From Macrotrachela quadricornifera (Eukaryota; Rotifera; Eurotatoria; Philodinida; Philodinidae): a DNA stretch of 64,000 nt. A program made the position numbers and the translations under genes. Under the pieces are notes generated by a model. It did no database searches. It was given only the letters and a program-made list of their open reading frames with translations, and was not told the DNA's origin. The stretch is taken from contig JAJEKB010000248.1 of NCBI GenBank assembly GCA_022393335.1, positions 1-64,000 on the forward strand, written 5' to 3'. Shown piece after piece: positions 34,242 through 47,650 of this stretch (its first letter is position 1; every line of letters begins with the position of its first letter).

Positions 34242-37200
34242 TTTGTAATATATATGATGAAGTCTAAAATAATATAGATATTTAGATCATTTATCTTTTC
34301 TATATAGTGATACGTGTCTAGACATAATGTTAATTGACCGTAGCGTAAAATCATTTTTCAAAAAAAAAATATTTTATATATAGTTAGTATTACAGTCAAA
34401 TATCTAATTTTGTTTTTAATCAAACTATTCTAGTGATAATTAAAGTGATGAGTGAAAAAAAAAGAATATATTTCTTTTCTTATAACAAATTTTCTACGTA
34501 TCAGTTGTACTAACAAATTATCACTAATTTCTTTGATATATAAGAACATAGAAAGAAATACAATTTGTCAGTATTACTATGTTATTCTTACCGTTATTGG
34601 TTATTTACATGTCTATAAAAATCATACTGATCACAATGCAAATCATACATTAACCATTTATGCTACTTGAGTTAGAAATAACAACAACAATAAGAATATT
34701 AGACAGACATTGCAAAGGAGGATAAAAAAAAAAGAGAGACTGGCATCTTCTTTTTTTTCTTCTTGTCAATGAAAGACGAGAATAGGGGAAAGAAAAAGAA
34801 GAGGAACAAGGCCATCTAGCCTTGTTTAGCTGATAGAATAATCAAGGATGATGACTTGTATTTTCTGTTTCTTTTTTTCCTTCTTCGATCCGCAACATAT
34901 AGAACACGAACTCTGGTAAACGACACACACACACACATAGACAAATATTAGAAAAAGAAGAGGGAGAAAGAAGATGAATGATTATCACCATTTGTGTGTC
35001 AACTAACCCTCCTTTCTTTTTTGATGACGATATTCAATATTAGTGATGACCATTCAATATTAGTGATGACCATTCAATTGTCTTTAGACATGCAAGAGGC
35101 TTCCAACAACTGATGAACTCTACATAAGAAAGAAAAAGTTGAAGTTAGGAAGAAAAAAATATATGGTATCACTAATTTATTCATCTCTCTTCACACATAC
35201 GTACATATTGTAGACGTGAAATGCAAATTTAAACTATAATAAGATAAAAATCCATCATCTCTTTTCGTACGATCGTTGTTCTAATTTCCCAATAGACTTT
35301 TGTTGGCACAGTCCATGCTCAATGTAACATAGTAACATGCTCCAAACAATGTGTGATTGCGCCATAACTGCCGTCTCATTCTTTTTTTTTTTCTCACATT
35401 TTATTCAATGTCAATAGGGCTGTTCGGCATACAATGAATCTTTCTTTACTGATGATGAGTGGGTAGAAATCGAGAGTACTCTCGCTTGTCAGCACAGCAA
35501 GAATACTAGGGTGGAGTCTATCTATAATTATAGATCAAAACTCAACCAATATATATATATATATATATACATATTGTTGATAAGTGATCATATATATATA
35601 GAAAGAAGAAAAGAATGGGATACTTTTAATATCTTATTGCTGTATTTGATACTAACGTGTGAGAACTATATTACGTTTTGAACCATCAGTCAGTCTGTCT
35701 AGGTATAGACATATGTCTGTCTTTTTACAGAAGATTGATAGGCTTCAAATGTCATTAGTATTTATATTACATTGTGATGTGTAAATAAGACGTTTAAAAA
35801 ATCAACAAAAAAAAAGACGATATAATATTAATAATAAGTCGCATTTGTTTCTTCCATATTTTTTCTATCAAAGACATCTTATTTATAAAATGATACAACA
35901 ATACTGATTTATATTTAAAAAAAAAAAGAAATCAAGTAAAATACACACTCATTATGTTGGTCATAATGCACCAACTTGATAATAAAATATAATATTATTA
36001 CATTCATTTGAATGAAAACTTAGTGTATATATTTTTTTTCTTCACTTTAATTATTTGTAGTGGATTTTTACATTAAGATAAATACGATAAAATTTATTTT
36101 TAATTAATTCTTTAATATCATACTATTTTAATTAAAATAAAATTTGTGATTGAAACTAAAACTTGATGAAAAGTCTTATCGGTAATTATTCATTACGTTC
36201 AGATTGAATAGTTTCATTAATAATAAAAGAAAAGATGAAAAAGAATATTTCTTTTGCTTTTTCATTAATTATTTAGATGTATTGAATAATTCTGTGAGAA
36301 TATAGCAAGCTGTTGAACTATTAGAAATGCTATTACAAAAATGAATAAAGATACAATTAATCTAAATTTATATTGTAAAGTTTATCGCTAAACTTCAAAG
36401 TCCATATACTATTACAATAGGATAGATAGAAATGCATTTGAACAGTGTTATTATCACGATATCATTAATATTTCAATGCAATCGAAATTCATTAGATAAT
36501 GTCATACCAATGATTTGAATAGACTAAGATGTATGAACCTTGATTAAATCGTATTCGTTTTTTTTTTCTTACATATTATCTGAATATTTTATTGTGCGTG
36601 ATACATGATTAATATTTTTTATATAACATCAACGTTTTGATAGAATTATTTTTATTTGGTATAATATGAAGTAAATAGTTGTTGATGCCTACGTTTATTT
36701 TGTATATAATATTCTGCAATTAGACGACTAAAAGAAAACAAATATCTACGATAATGACATATCATTTTATTGGATGACATTAATTCGTTTAATCTGAAAG
36801 AAAAATAGAAAATATTGACATGACTTTTTTCTTTATTTAATATCTCTGCTCTTTTAAATATTCGATATAAAATGTATTTAAGGGTCATATGATTATTTAA
36901 TGTTGGAGTCTTATCAATAAAACAAAAATGTTATGTTTTTATCCGAACAAAAGAAAACCAGTTCCTTTGCAACTCCCATTTAATTAATAATTAATACGAC
37001 ATACAACTACTTGTTATAGAGATGAACTAAGAAGCAATCTGATTACGATGAACAAGTAGATTTTGAGTGTGTATACAACATATAAATACGATTATTACAA
37101 TCATTTTTCTGAATTCAATTAAATATTTTCATATAATTTTACTTTGCTTTTAGAGTTAATATATTTTTATTAAATAATTGAAAGGTTTTATAGAAGTTAA

Positions 37201-38299
37201 TTGATTAATAATGTATATATATAGATTAAATTGTTTTTTAAATAAAGTTCACTTTGTAAAGAAAAAAAAATTCTCGATGAATCAATTCATTTCTACATAA
37301 GGTCAAATAAAATTCAACTTCTTGAATACTCCCACGACCTGTTTCATCATATGTGTATGATTTATAAATAAAAATCAATTTTTTTATTTTCATATAATTA
37401 GCCTATGATATTTTTTTTTTTTGAAGTATCAATGAATACTTATAACACATACGTATATAATTTATAATTAACAAGTACCTGCAATAAGTATATTCATCAG
37501 AGTAAATAAGGATTAGACTGAAAACATGCTTAAGATAACATCTGAAGTATATTTTGATTATTATCACATTCGTTTCATTGTCAATCATATTTTCCGACAG
37601 ACAGAAACTGATACAAAATATATTTCTTCGTCTTCTTCTTCTTCTTCTCCATCTGTTAGTTTGTCTACTAGTTACAAATAGAAAAAGAAAGTCAATAATT
37701 ATAGAAATGTCACCACTAGCCATCGACCGAACAAAAAATAAAAAAAGAGATTTCTGAATCTAGTAGAAAGATTCCATTTATTCTATATTTGTATCATTTG
37801 AATAATACTTGGACATAAACTAGAATACTGTTTTAATATTTGACGTTTGCCTTTGACGATCAAATTCTTCTTTCATTTCTCTTTTTTGTCTGTTCGTTCT
37901 GTCTGGCAACATACAAAACCACCGCTACCGTCGTCATCGATTGATTTTGCTTTGCAGTGGTACAAGCATACATCCAAATACATACACATACATATCGAAT
38001 ACAATTGAAACGAAAGAAAAACGACGACGAAAGTCATTGTCAGCATTTTGACACCCTCATTCATCAAACACTCATCATTGATTCTTGACGAGCTAATACA
38101 ACATACACGAGTAGGTGAGTATATTATATTATATTATATTTTCATGGTATACTAGCATTATCATTAAGTCCTACACAGTCAAATATTGTGAATACCTATA
38201 GTTTTTATTTATCATATACATTATATTATTAAATTAATTTTTTTATAGAAGAAGATTAAACAATTATATTGATTATTGTTCTCACGATATGTTTTTGTC
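34242..38299. other. Long gene-poor intergenic region
   Basis: About 4 kb between two divergent genes. It contains pyrimidine-rich tracts, a CA microsatellite near 34924-34937, AT repeats near 35551-35570 and a 20-base tandem duplication at 35032-35071. A minus-strand open stretch at 36656-36797 with a good acceptor (LNELMSSNKM...FSRLIAEYYI) could be an isolated exon, but I could not link it to a gene. No other gene or RNA seen. Confidence 0.4.
35032..35071 (+). repeat. 20-bp perfect tandem duplication
   Basis: The unit ATTCAATATTAGTGATGACC occurs twice in direct succession, then starts a third time for five bases (ATTCA). A recent slippage or duplication in a non-coding, possibly regulatory region. 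Confidence 0.85.
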
Positions 38300-40742
38300 A
38301 TGGTCACTGTTCTTCTACTATTCTATTTGTTGGACCTTCACATTCCGATAATTAACGGTAACTATTAGTTATGTATATATATATTAGTTGTGAACAGAAA
38401 GTATAGAATTACTGTTGTTCTTTTTTTTGTCATAAGCAATTACTACTAATTTGCAATGAACTTTCTCGCACAGAAAAAAATGAAAGAAAATCGATTTTCT
38501 TTTTTCATTCTTATATATTTTGACATTTTAACGGTAAGCCACAAACAACGACAACCATTAAGTACAATATGAAATTCGATTCATATATATTCTTTCATCA
38601 ATTCATCTGATGTGACATTGTATACTTGAAAAAAGAGAAAAAAAAACAAAGAAAACTAATTATCACTAGAACTATTACGATAAGTGTTTAAAAAAAAGAA
38701 GGAATGAAAGAAAATGTAATGAGATGAGATATATCAAGGATGATATGAATATGGGATCAATAAACAGCAAGAAAAAAGTTTCGATCTATGAACAATGTAT
38801 TTTAACATTTTCAACTTCTAGCTGCCTGTAGTGTTCCACTTGGTTTGAGTACAGGTGAAATAAAAGATTGGCAAATAACAGCAAGTAGTATTGATGAACA
38901 ACGTAAAGAACAATGTCAAGCAAATTTTATTCGTCTTTATTCAAATGATAATGATCGTGCTTGGTGTCCAAGAATAAATCAACCACATCAATGGATTCAA
39001 ATTGATCTTGGTACACCAACAAAAGTAATTATCTCATCTAATAAAATTTCTTTTTCTTTTATTTAATTTATTCATATAAATAGTTACATGGCTTCATGAC
39101 ACAAGGTCGATCGGGTTCAGGAGAATGGATTACAGCTTTACTTATATCACATAGTCTTGATTATTATCATTGGAATTATATAACAGATAGTGAGGGTAAT
39201 CAAAATATTTTTACTGCAAATCATGATGCTGTTTCTATTCGTTATCAATATTTTCGAATACCATTTTATGCAAGATTTATTCGATTTCATCTTGTTTCAT
39301 GGCATTTTCGTCCAAGTCTTCGTTTAGAACTTGTAGGATGTCAAGGTAAAAAATGTTTTTTATTATTATTTAAATTTAATTTTTATTTAATTTCTTTTTT
39401 ATCTTGTTTTTTAGAATGTAATAAACCATTAGTTTTTGTTCCATATACTCGTTTTTCAGCATCATCATCAATTCCAACTCGTTATCGTGCAACATGTCAA
39501 CCACGTGATGCTTTTTTATTAAGTAATAAAGGATGGTGTGCACGATATAAACAAGGTTTCATATGTTTATTTTTATTAAAAAAATAAAAATTTTTTTTTC
39601 GTGATTTTTTTTTAAGTAAAAGATAATTGGTTACAAATTGATATTGGTCATCCGACACGTGTTACAGCATTAGTAACAAAAGGTCGAGCTGATCGAGGTG
39701 AACAATGGGTAACTAAATATGTATTAGCTTTTTCTAATGATACACGTTTATGGATTTATTATAATGATGCACAACGAACAGAACCTAAAGTATAAATAAC
39801 GATAAAATGATTTTGTTTTTGATAAAAAATTTTTTTTGTTAGATATTTAGTGGTAATTATGATAAATCACTTGAACGAATTCATTATTTAAATCAACCAT
39901 TTACTGCACGATTTATAAAATTTTTTCCAAAAGAATGGAATAATAGATTATCTATGCGTGCTGGTCTACTGGGATGTCCACATAAAGGTATTTTAATTTT
40001 AGAAAAATAAATCGAATTTTTATTTTTTTTTGTTTTATAGGTCCTTGTTGTCTTGGTTATTTTCGTGTACATCCTGACGCACCATGCGGTTTGTACAAGT
40101 TATTTTTTGAAATTTTAAATAAATTTCTTTAATTTTTTCTCTAGTGGAAAATCTTGCACATAGAAAACGTATATCACTAAATGATCTTACACATCCATCA
40201 GTTTATTCTCCTCAACAAACATTTTTATCTTATTTAATTGATGGTTATGATGTTCCATCACGTTGTTCAGCAATTGATTCAACTCGTTGTAGAAATGGTG
40301 AACCACATATTTTAATTGATCTTAATCGAAATTATTATGTTCATGGGATTATCATTCAACAACTTGATACATGTAAAAATTCTTATTTCTTTTTTCTTTT
40401 TAATTATATAAAAAATTTAAAAAAAAAACAAACTTTATTTTAGTTTCTCATTTATCACAAGATGATTATCTATCTCGATTTCAACTTGATCGTATTATTA
40501 TTTATATAACACGTGATATATATCTTGATTCTCATCAATATAATACAGCACAATGTGCATTAGTTACACGTACAAATTATGGTATTTTATCTCAACGTAT
40601 ACATCTTCAATGTCAAACACCAATATTTGGTCGTTATATTCATATTCAACTTATTGGTATAAGAACAGTAACAAATCGAACACAAACACGATTATCATTA
40701 CCATTTAAAGCTCATTTTTGTGAAATTTATGCGTATAATTAG
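38300..40742 (+). CDS. Secreted multi-discoidin (F5/8 type C) domain protein
   Basis: Nine exons (38300-38357, 38822-39024, 39084-39345, 39415-39555, 39617-39789, 39843-39987, 40041-40088, 40145-40372, 40444-40742) close in phase to 518 residues. The first exon is a signal peptide (MVTVLLLFYLLDLHIPIINA), chosen because only it supplies phase 1. Discoidin domain 1: CSVPLGLSTGEIKDWQITAS, RAWCPRI, WIQIDLGTPTKLHGFMTQGR, and LVGC at its end. Domain 2: NKGWCARYKQ, NWLQIDIGHPTRVTALVTKG, RAGLLGC. A third, diverged region follows a Cys-rich linker (GPCCLGYFRV): ENLAHRKRISLNDLT, HILIDLNRNYYVHGIIIQQLD, CEIYAYN. Domain 1 resembles that of discoidin-domain receptors, but no transmembrane or kinase part follows. 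Likely an extracellular lectin or matrix-binding protein. Confidence 0.85.
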
Positions 40743-43090
40743 AATAATTTGAATTGTCCGGTGAAGAATATGAATTAAACGAGTTGATAAAAGAAAATTA
40801 AATGAATCTCACATAAATATATCAGGAAAATTGTTTGTTGTATGAAAATGTCATTCTTTTTTTTACATAATGAAAAAAACGAATTTGTTAATAAAAATAA
40901 ATGGTATTAGTAAACAGTAATAATGAGTTTTTATTACATTTATCAAAAGAAATATGACGTATATGAACTCTTTCTTTCCATTAAAAATATTTAGTTTTGT
41001 TAATGATTATATTTTAGTAATAAATAATTTGATGATGCAACATATTTACTGATCACCAGTGACAGTATAGAAAGTTAAAATTCATATTGATACGAGTAAG
41101 AAGTCTATTGACAATTTTCGTAAGAAAACTTTCCAAAATGTCAGTTGTTATTTCTAATCAACTTTTATCAATTTACAAAAACACAATATGTTCATTATGA
41201 TGACATAAAGCGTTCTTATCAATAGATTGTCTTCAAGAAATTAAGATGATCTGAGCTTCAGAAAAGTCATTGTTCGTTTTCATGTTAGTTTAAATTTTCG
41301 GAGTTTGAATACTGAGCATTGAATGTTTCTTAATGGGCTGCAGACATCTACATGATAAACATAAATAGAAATTCTAACTACATCTATATTTTGAATATTT
41401 TAACGTCATTAATACTGTAAATGTACGAACTTAAACTACTTTATTAAAACTGATTAAGAATCTCGAAGAATACTGTTTTAAAGATGTAGTAATGGTAGCT
41501 TATCGGATAACTTGTCTCCTTTAAATTTTTCTCATGTTTATGAGTAAAACTGCAATATATAGGATTGGTAACTAAAACATGATTAATATGTATTTTTAAT
41601 TTATGCTCTACATAACTCGATATACCACTAAGATTAAATGAATTCTGTACATCTAAAGTTTTCATGGTATTAAGACTTCTATTTATGTTGATTATGTGGA
41701 TATGTGTAGTTCCTTATAAAGCACTCAATGCTAAAGCTTCGAAGTCTAAGTACTTAATCAATAGAGAAGGTGATGCTCTCGATAAAATTGCACAGTGGCC
41801 TTTCGAAAGTTGAGATTAATTCAACTCATCAAGTTCTACACACCGGCATCAAATCAATTATAAATGAAGACTTGTATTTAGAAATCTTTCTTCGTAAATA
41901 TGAATTATTCCAAATGTATTATCTATTGATTCTAATAGATTTATAGTATGCACGACTTTTTGAAGTTATATATGCATGTATGTATGGCATATAGTGTCAT
42001 TAGAACAACAAAAACATCCTTAGTTTTTTTTTGAAGAAATTTTGAGTAGTTTCACATAATCCATTTCTTGTTATATAATTTCATTATAAATTGCAAGAAA
42101 TTAGGGACAATCTAATTTGACTTTTGATGATACTGTTTAAAATATGATTGTATGGAGTATGAGAAATTTAATTTAACTTTTTTTAGTTCATTAAAAAGAA
42201 AGTTACATCGATATGTTATTTTTATAATTTGTATAAACAATGATGTAACTGATTTTAGTTTTTCTGTGATTGTAAAACAAGAATTTTATCGAAATATTGT
42301 CATTAAAATTATATAATATTTCTATCCTTGACCCATTTATTTATTTAAAATGAAGATGTTAAAATATCTCTAATTAATTATTCGTGAAGATTTCATTCAT
42401 AGAAATTATTTAAGATAAATCTTCATTTACTTTTTTTTTCTTACATGTAAACAACATCTGATTCGATTTATGCTAAAAATCTGTTGATTATACTACTATA
42501 TCTGTGCCATATATAGAAACAAACTCATCATGATATTAGATTTGGCATTTTCTACTTGAAAATTATATAGATATATAAAGATAGCCTAGTACAGTAATTA
42601 AAGTGAATTCATCAATACATTTTTTTTCTCTTATATCATTGTGTTAAAAATGAGAAGATCTTTTTTAATTTAATTTTTGACTTTTACAATAAAATGAACA
42701 TTTTATGATTAATGCCAACAATGAATTAAAATGCTGTTGTGTAGCATATAATTTTTTTTTCTCGATTGATTACTACTTGGAGAACAACCTCTTTCAATAT
42801 ATGCATAGAAAAGGCCACATACATAAATGAAGTCTCTATATAAATAAATGTATGTGTAATGTGGGATGTATGTGTTTGAAGGAGAAGAAAAAAAACGAAG
42901 AAACGAGAAAAATGTATTTTTTTTTTGGAATAGAATAACGTAACCAGGAAAGAACAAGAATATGGAGAAGGTCGTACAGTGATGTAAAAAAAAACGACGA
43001 GTGGCCAAATTATCAAGGTTGTAAAGAAAGAAGAAAAAAAAGATCTTGCTTCCTTTTTTTTTGTTGTTTCGTGTGTGCGTGTGATTCACC
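40743..43090. other. Gene-poor stretch
   Basis: About 2.3 kb without a supported gene. Overlapping minus-strand frames at 42709-43125 come from pyrimidine-rich sequence and are not convincing. Confidence 0.4.
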
Positions 43091-43715
43091 ATGAGATGGC
43101 AATATTGTTCGCAAATTTTTAACATATTTTTAGCTACTATTATTCTTTGTTCTTTTATTCAAGGTCTGCTCTTTTAATTCTAAACTATTAAATTCTAAAA
43201 AACTTTTCTTCTTATTTTTCTCTATTAGTTGATGGAAAAATTCGTCGTCGTCGTCAATTTACTTATAATAATTATGGAAGCTATGCACTTGATCCTGCAG
43301 TAGTAGCGTATTATGGAGCTTCTGGTGGTGGTAGCTATACGGGTAATAATGCTCAACAAAACAATCGTTTTATTGTTGGTGGAGTAGCTTATCAATATCC
43401 AACACCTGTTAATGTCATGAGTGGAGGTTCATACAATCCACAACAATATAATATTTATCCAAGTGGATCAGCTGGTTATTATGGTAAAAGAATAAATAAT
43501 ATTTTACTAAAGAAAAATTTTTTATTTCTTTTTATTTAGCTAATATGAACAATATGCGATTACCATCACCAGATGGATGGTATTCGGCATATTATTTTCA
43601 AGGATATCCATTTTTACCAATTTATAATAGTGCTCAACGTCATACAAATATATCAATCATTATTAAACTATTTTTTATGTTATTCACTTGCCTTATTTAC
43701 ACTCGTATTCTGTAA
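43091..43715 (+). CDS. Gly/Tyr/Asn-rich secreted or surface-anchored protein
   Basis: Three exons (43091-43163, 43229-43483, 43540-43715), 167 residues. Exon 1 encodes a signal peptide (about 25 residues ending SFIQ). Just after it comes KIRRRRQF, a strong furin-like basic site. The middle is rich in Tyr, Gly, Asn and Gln (SYALDPAVVAYYGASGGGSY, YQYPTPVNVMSGGSYNPQQY), like structural or adhesive matrix proteins. The C-terminal 20 residues are hydrophobic (IIIKLFFMLFTCLIYTRIL), either a GPI-attachment signal or a terminal transmembrane anchor. I do not recognise a family. Phases close, so the model is likely right. Function is unknown. Confidence 0.65.
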
Positions 43716-44507
43716 ATATATATTTTATACGAAACATGTGTATGCTACTGCATAAAAAAATGACAATTAGATATAAATAAATTTACATAGCCTCTTTGTA
43801 GCATACCACCAATTTGATTTGATACAATCGTATTTCAATGATAGCTCACTAATGTAACAAAAGTTCAATATTATTTAGTATATCTATCAGTTACTACTAA
43901 TAAATGTACCTAGGAGATGATTTTTTTTCTTTCTGTTTGTTGAATTAAAAACTATTATAAGATTTCTTTCGTTGCATTTTTCATGCTTTGACGTTAATCA
44001 TAATCCCATAAAACAGCTTCCATATTGGAACTCTTGAATAAAATGAAGATGTTTGTGAGGATACTATCAAAATATAACTTTTTAATGCAGTGCGAAGTAT
44101 AACATTTATGTAGTTCTGTATGCTTTTTTTACTTTTTTCTGTTTCGACGTACATATCGAGATGATCTTCAGAATGAAAACTGAGACAATATTGGCAACGG
44201 ATGAACAACATCTGTTTTCTGATATTTTAACGAAAGTTCTGGTTGTTACCGTCATATCAAAAACAGCAAATGTTATCCGCTACTTTCTTTGAATAGGTGA
44301 TTTTATACATGACAGCTGTCAACATAGCTGATGAAAGGTAATGAATTACACAGATAACTAGACGACCAGTATACAATATTCCTTAGAAATAAATATCATG
44401 TCTACTTTTCGAAATTCTTTCTGATGATTTCTCGGCAATCGACATTTCGAGCATCGCACTGCGTGCCCAATCCGAGTAAAACTTGAATGTCCTCTAGTAT
44501 CAAATAG
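43716..44507. other. Intergenic
   Basis: No supported gene. A minus-strand open stretch at 43981-44211 has a CxxC-like start (CQYCLSFHSEDH) but no context. Confidence 0.35.
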
Positions 44508-44819
44508 TATTCGCTAGCCACGCAAGAAAAACAATCAGGAAAGAATGATGATGTGTGGAAACAACCAAATAATGACATTGTTCCTTCTGTTGTTGTCGAT
44601 AGTTCGTCTGAAACACCAAAAGTTATCGAGCAACAGCAAAAAAACAGCATTTCATCAATGGATATCAGACGTGAAAAAGCAGAATTTTTTATGCAACACT
44701 GCTGTTGCTCTTACATTTGGTCCAATTGTTATGATTGCTTCTCGTATGATTGTGCATTTCTTGCAAACAGTTTTAAAACTGTCACAATTGTATATGTCGT
44801 AATTGTAGTTGTTGCTTGA
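44508..44819 (+). pseudogene. Possible Cys-rich gene fragment
   Basis: A frame open for about 103 codons without an ATG near its start. It reads PSVVVDSSSETPKVIEQQQK, then MDIRREKAEFFMQHCCCSYI, CYDCFSYDC and a hydrophobic end VTIVYVVIVVVA before TGA. The layout (polar part, basic turn, Cys cluster) recalls the two Cys-rich mini-proteins in this window, but the missing start suggests a broken copy or a 3' exon. Overlapping frames in other phases look like shadows. Confidence 0.35.
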
Positions 44820-46531
44820 ATTTTGGCTTCAGTGACAGTATTGATTGCTTTTATTGGAATATTTGTAACTTTTTATGTTGTCGATGTAGATTATGTAATA
44901 TTTAACCAATGGGTCGAAGTTTTTTCCTCGAATAGGATGTTTTTTGTGGTTTAATTTATTTAATGGTAATTTGATAAGGAAAAGCATGATGATTTTAATA
45001 CTTCTATATATATACAATAGATGAGATGTATATAGATACATTCTTATTAAATTGTAATACAAGGTGAATGTAATAGAAGAAAACTATTAATTTTTAATTA
45101 AAGGACGCTACAAATGATTATATAGATTATTTTGAATAAATGTATAACATGAAAAATAGTATTCGTTTAATACCTTGTTATAATTATCATTATTTTGAAA
45201 TATAAAGTTATACTATATTCACATATTTATCACTAAAGAGTGACAGTAAGATATTCTTATTAGATATAAAATCCTCAAAGGCGGCTGATAAAGCGTATTT
45301 AATCTGATATCTAATAGTATAATTTATTAAGTGTTGAAAATTGTTTGGATATTTATACTTGAGAGATTATTACAAGATAAAAATGTCTTTACTGATAATA
45401 TATAGTTTTCTGCATAAGAATAACTGCAAAATGTATGTGATAGTAAACGAATTCATTGTTTGTTTGTGAAATAAAATGAATTTTACTATGAGGAATAGAC
45501 ATTAAATGAAACTTAAAGTTGGAGTTTTATTCTAAAATTTGAGAAAGTAGTTTAATGTAATAAATTAAATAAGTTAAGAGAATTTAGATACTAATATCTA
45601 TATTTTATCAGAGATTATCAAATAAGTACAATCTAAAGAATATGTTTCATGTATTAGTTTCTTTATAGACAATAATCAATGATTTTTTTAAACTATTATA
45701 AAATTAAATTTATTCAAATATATTTATCATCAAATAAATATAATCAATTATTTCGTATTCAATGGTTTTCTTTAACAATATTTCAAACCAATATTAATCT
45801 AATTCAATCATTTCATAGGAAAATGCATTTATTAATTTTAATTACTCATTTCAATGAAATAATTAAGTAAATAAATGCTTATTATTCTATTATATAAGTA
45901 AATATTATTGATATTTGAAAAAGCAATTATTTAAATTGATTTACAAATTTGATCTTTAATAAATCATTATCAAATATAATGTTTATTGACATATTTGATA
46001 AATTAGTATTTGTTTTAAACTTACATATTAATTAAAATTATTTTTGCTATCTTGATCTATCTCATTTATATATTTATATTATTCAGTTTTTAAGTTTCTT
46101 ATCACAAGTAATGTAAGAAACTAAATCGTTGCTATCCTATATAATCATCTTAAATTACAAAAATCAATATAGATATAAAGATAAAAACATTTACTTTTTA
46201 TGAATAAAGATTAGTTTGAAGAAAATATGTTCTCGAAATCCGATAACTATTCTACTAATAACTTTAGTTTTGTAGAGTCATACAGCATTTGTAGAAATAT
46301 GAGACCATATTTTCATTGACGAGATTGAAGGCCGAATAAAATTTGCGTGCACTTTCATCAAGATTAGCTTAGTTTATCAAAAGCTGCAATTGATCTATTT
46401 GCTTCTCCTTTTATTTGTCAATGTCTTCGATAGTTTGAGATAAAAAAAAAACATTAAGATCAATAACAAGATCCCTCTGTACATTTTATTATTTCAAATA
46501 AAGACATTTTCAAAAGCGACACATACACGTA
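44820..46531. other. Gene-poor stretch
   Basis: AT-rich, no supported gene or RNA. A plus-strand frame at 45679-45870 is open but of biased composition. Confidence 0.35.
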
Positions 46532-46858
46532 ATGCCAAATTCTACAATTGATAAGACAACAGTAAATCAATATCCAATAGTACAACAATCTGCGAGCCCA
46601 GAGGTCTTAAAATATGCATATACATCCCGTACAACGGAAGAAACTTCTAAGCGAAAACAACGTCCATCGAATTCTTCGATACGTTGGAATACACCTTATT
46701 TTTGTTGTGATATCTTTTCATGTCTCTGTTTTTGTTGTTTATGTGCGTGCTGCTGTAATGATTCCGATTCAACCGATGATAGTTGTTGTCTCTGTGATTC
46801 TGGTGATGATGGATGCTGCGATGGTAGCGGATGTGATTGTGATGAATGCACTTGTTAA
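46532..46858 (+). CDS. Cys-rich tail mini-protein 2
   Basis: Intronless, 108 residues, the same plan as the gene at 19629-19919. A Cys-free polar N-terminus (residues 1-56, QYPIVQQSASPEVLKYAYTS, basic KRKQRPSN) leads to a Cys-dense block FCCDIFSCLCFCCLCACCCN, then an acidic Asp/Ser/Gly tail with paired Cys (CCLCDSGDDGCC, GCDCDECTC). About 20 Cys sit in the last 52 residues. Metal binding or multi-site palmitoylation is plausible; no family is recognised. Presence of two similarly built loci of divergent sequence supports a real lineage-specific family. The start ATG is the first in the frame. Confidence 0.65.
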   Translation: MPNSTIDKTTVNQYPIVQQSASPEVLKYAYTSRTTEETSKRKQRPSNSSIRWNTPYFCCDIFSCLCFCCLCACCCNDSDSTDDSCCLCDSGDDGCCDGSGCDCDECTC

Positions 46859-47650
46859 TTATATTTACTATTTTTATTCAACCATTTATGATATGAGAAT
46901 AATAAAAACTTACCTTCATTCATTGGTTATGTCGGTCAATAAATACAGAAAGATAAAACATAAGAATGTTAAATTACAACAATATATTTAAATTATTAGT
47001 GTTGCAAGTATTTTTATCAAAGATATTATTTAGTAAATCTTAATGGATATTTCATTAAATGTATGGTCAAGAAAACTTTTATCTTATCCATTAGCATACT
47101 GTAGTATATAACCAGCATTGGAATGAGTTTCGTGAGAACTATTCTGTCCTTTTACTATTCTTTTTTTGCACCTTTTGTTCATCTTATAGTTATAAGATGA
47201 GAATGGAAAACGAGTCATGTATCATCCTTATAAAAAACTTCGTCTTTGGTGTATGCACTAACCAATGCAAATTACTCCAAAAAAAATACGCTGAGACATT
47301 TATATTTTATGGTAGTTTCTCAAATATATTATTGTTTAATCATACTTTATTAAAAAAAGATAGGTCTGGCACTACTATTCAAATATTAATTACAATGATT
47401 CGATTACAAAATATACTTGTTTTCTGTTCTTATAATTCTCATTGATAGAAGATAGTAGCCACAATTAATGATTTTAATATTAGAAAATATTTCACTATTA
47501 TGAATATTTCTTAACAAATATCAATGGCTTGATTAAGATGATTAAATATAATATTTATTCAAAAAATTTAAAAATTCAATATGATCGAGTTGATTTTTCT
47601 TGTAATCATTTTGTATACTGTATAATATTGTTGTTCAATAAATATTATAA
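46859..47650. other. Intergenic
   Basis: No supported gene; the frame at 47197-47445 lacks motifs. Confidence 0.35.

Noticed and set aside
28004..34940. TG and CA microsatellites as CRISPR-like or regulatory arrays
   Set aside because: Simple repeats without spacers; no CRISPR in this eukaryotic sequence.
36652..36888. Minus-strand exon-like stretch with a good acceptor
   Set aside because: Could not be joined to any gene and no family recognised; noted only within the intergenic entry.
42709..43125. Minus-strand 138- and 96-residue frames
   Set aside because: Low-complexity Phe/Tyr/Ser-rich text from a GA-rich stretch, overlapping the start of a supported plus-strand gene.
43981..44211. 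CQYCLSFHSEDH zinc-finger-like text on the minus strand
   Set aside because: A single CxxC with no matching pair and no exon boundaries.
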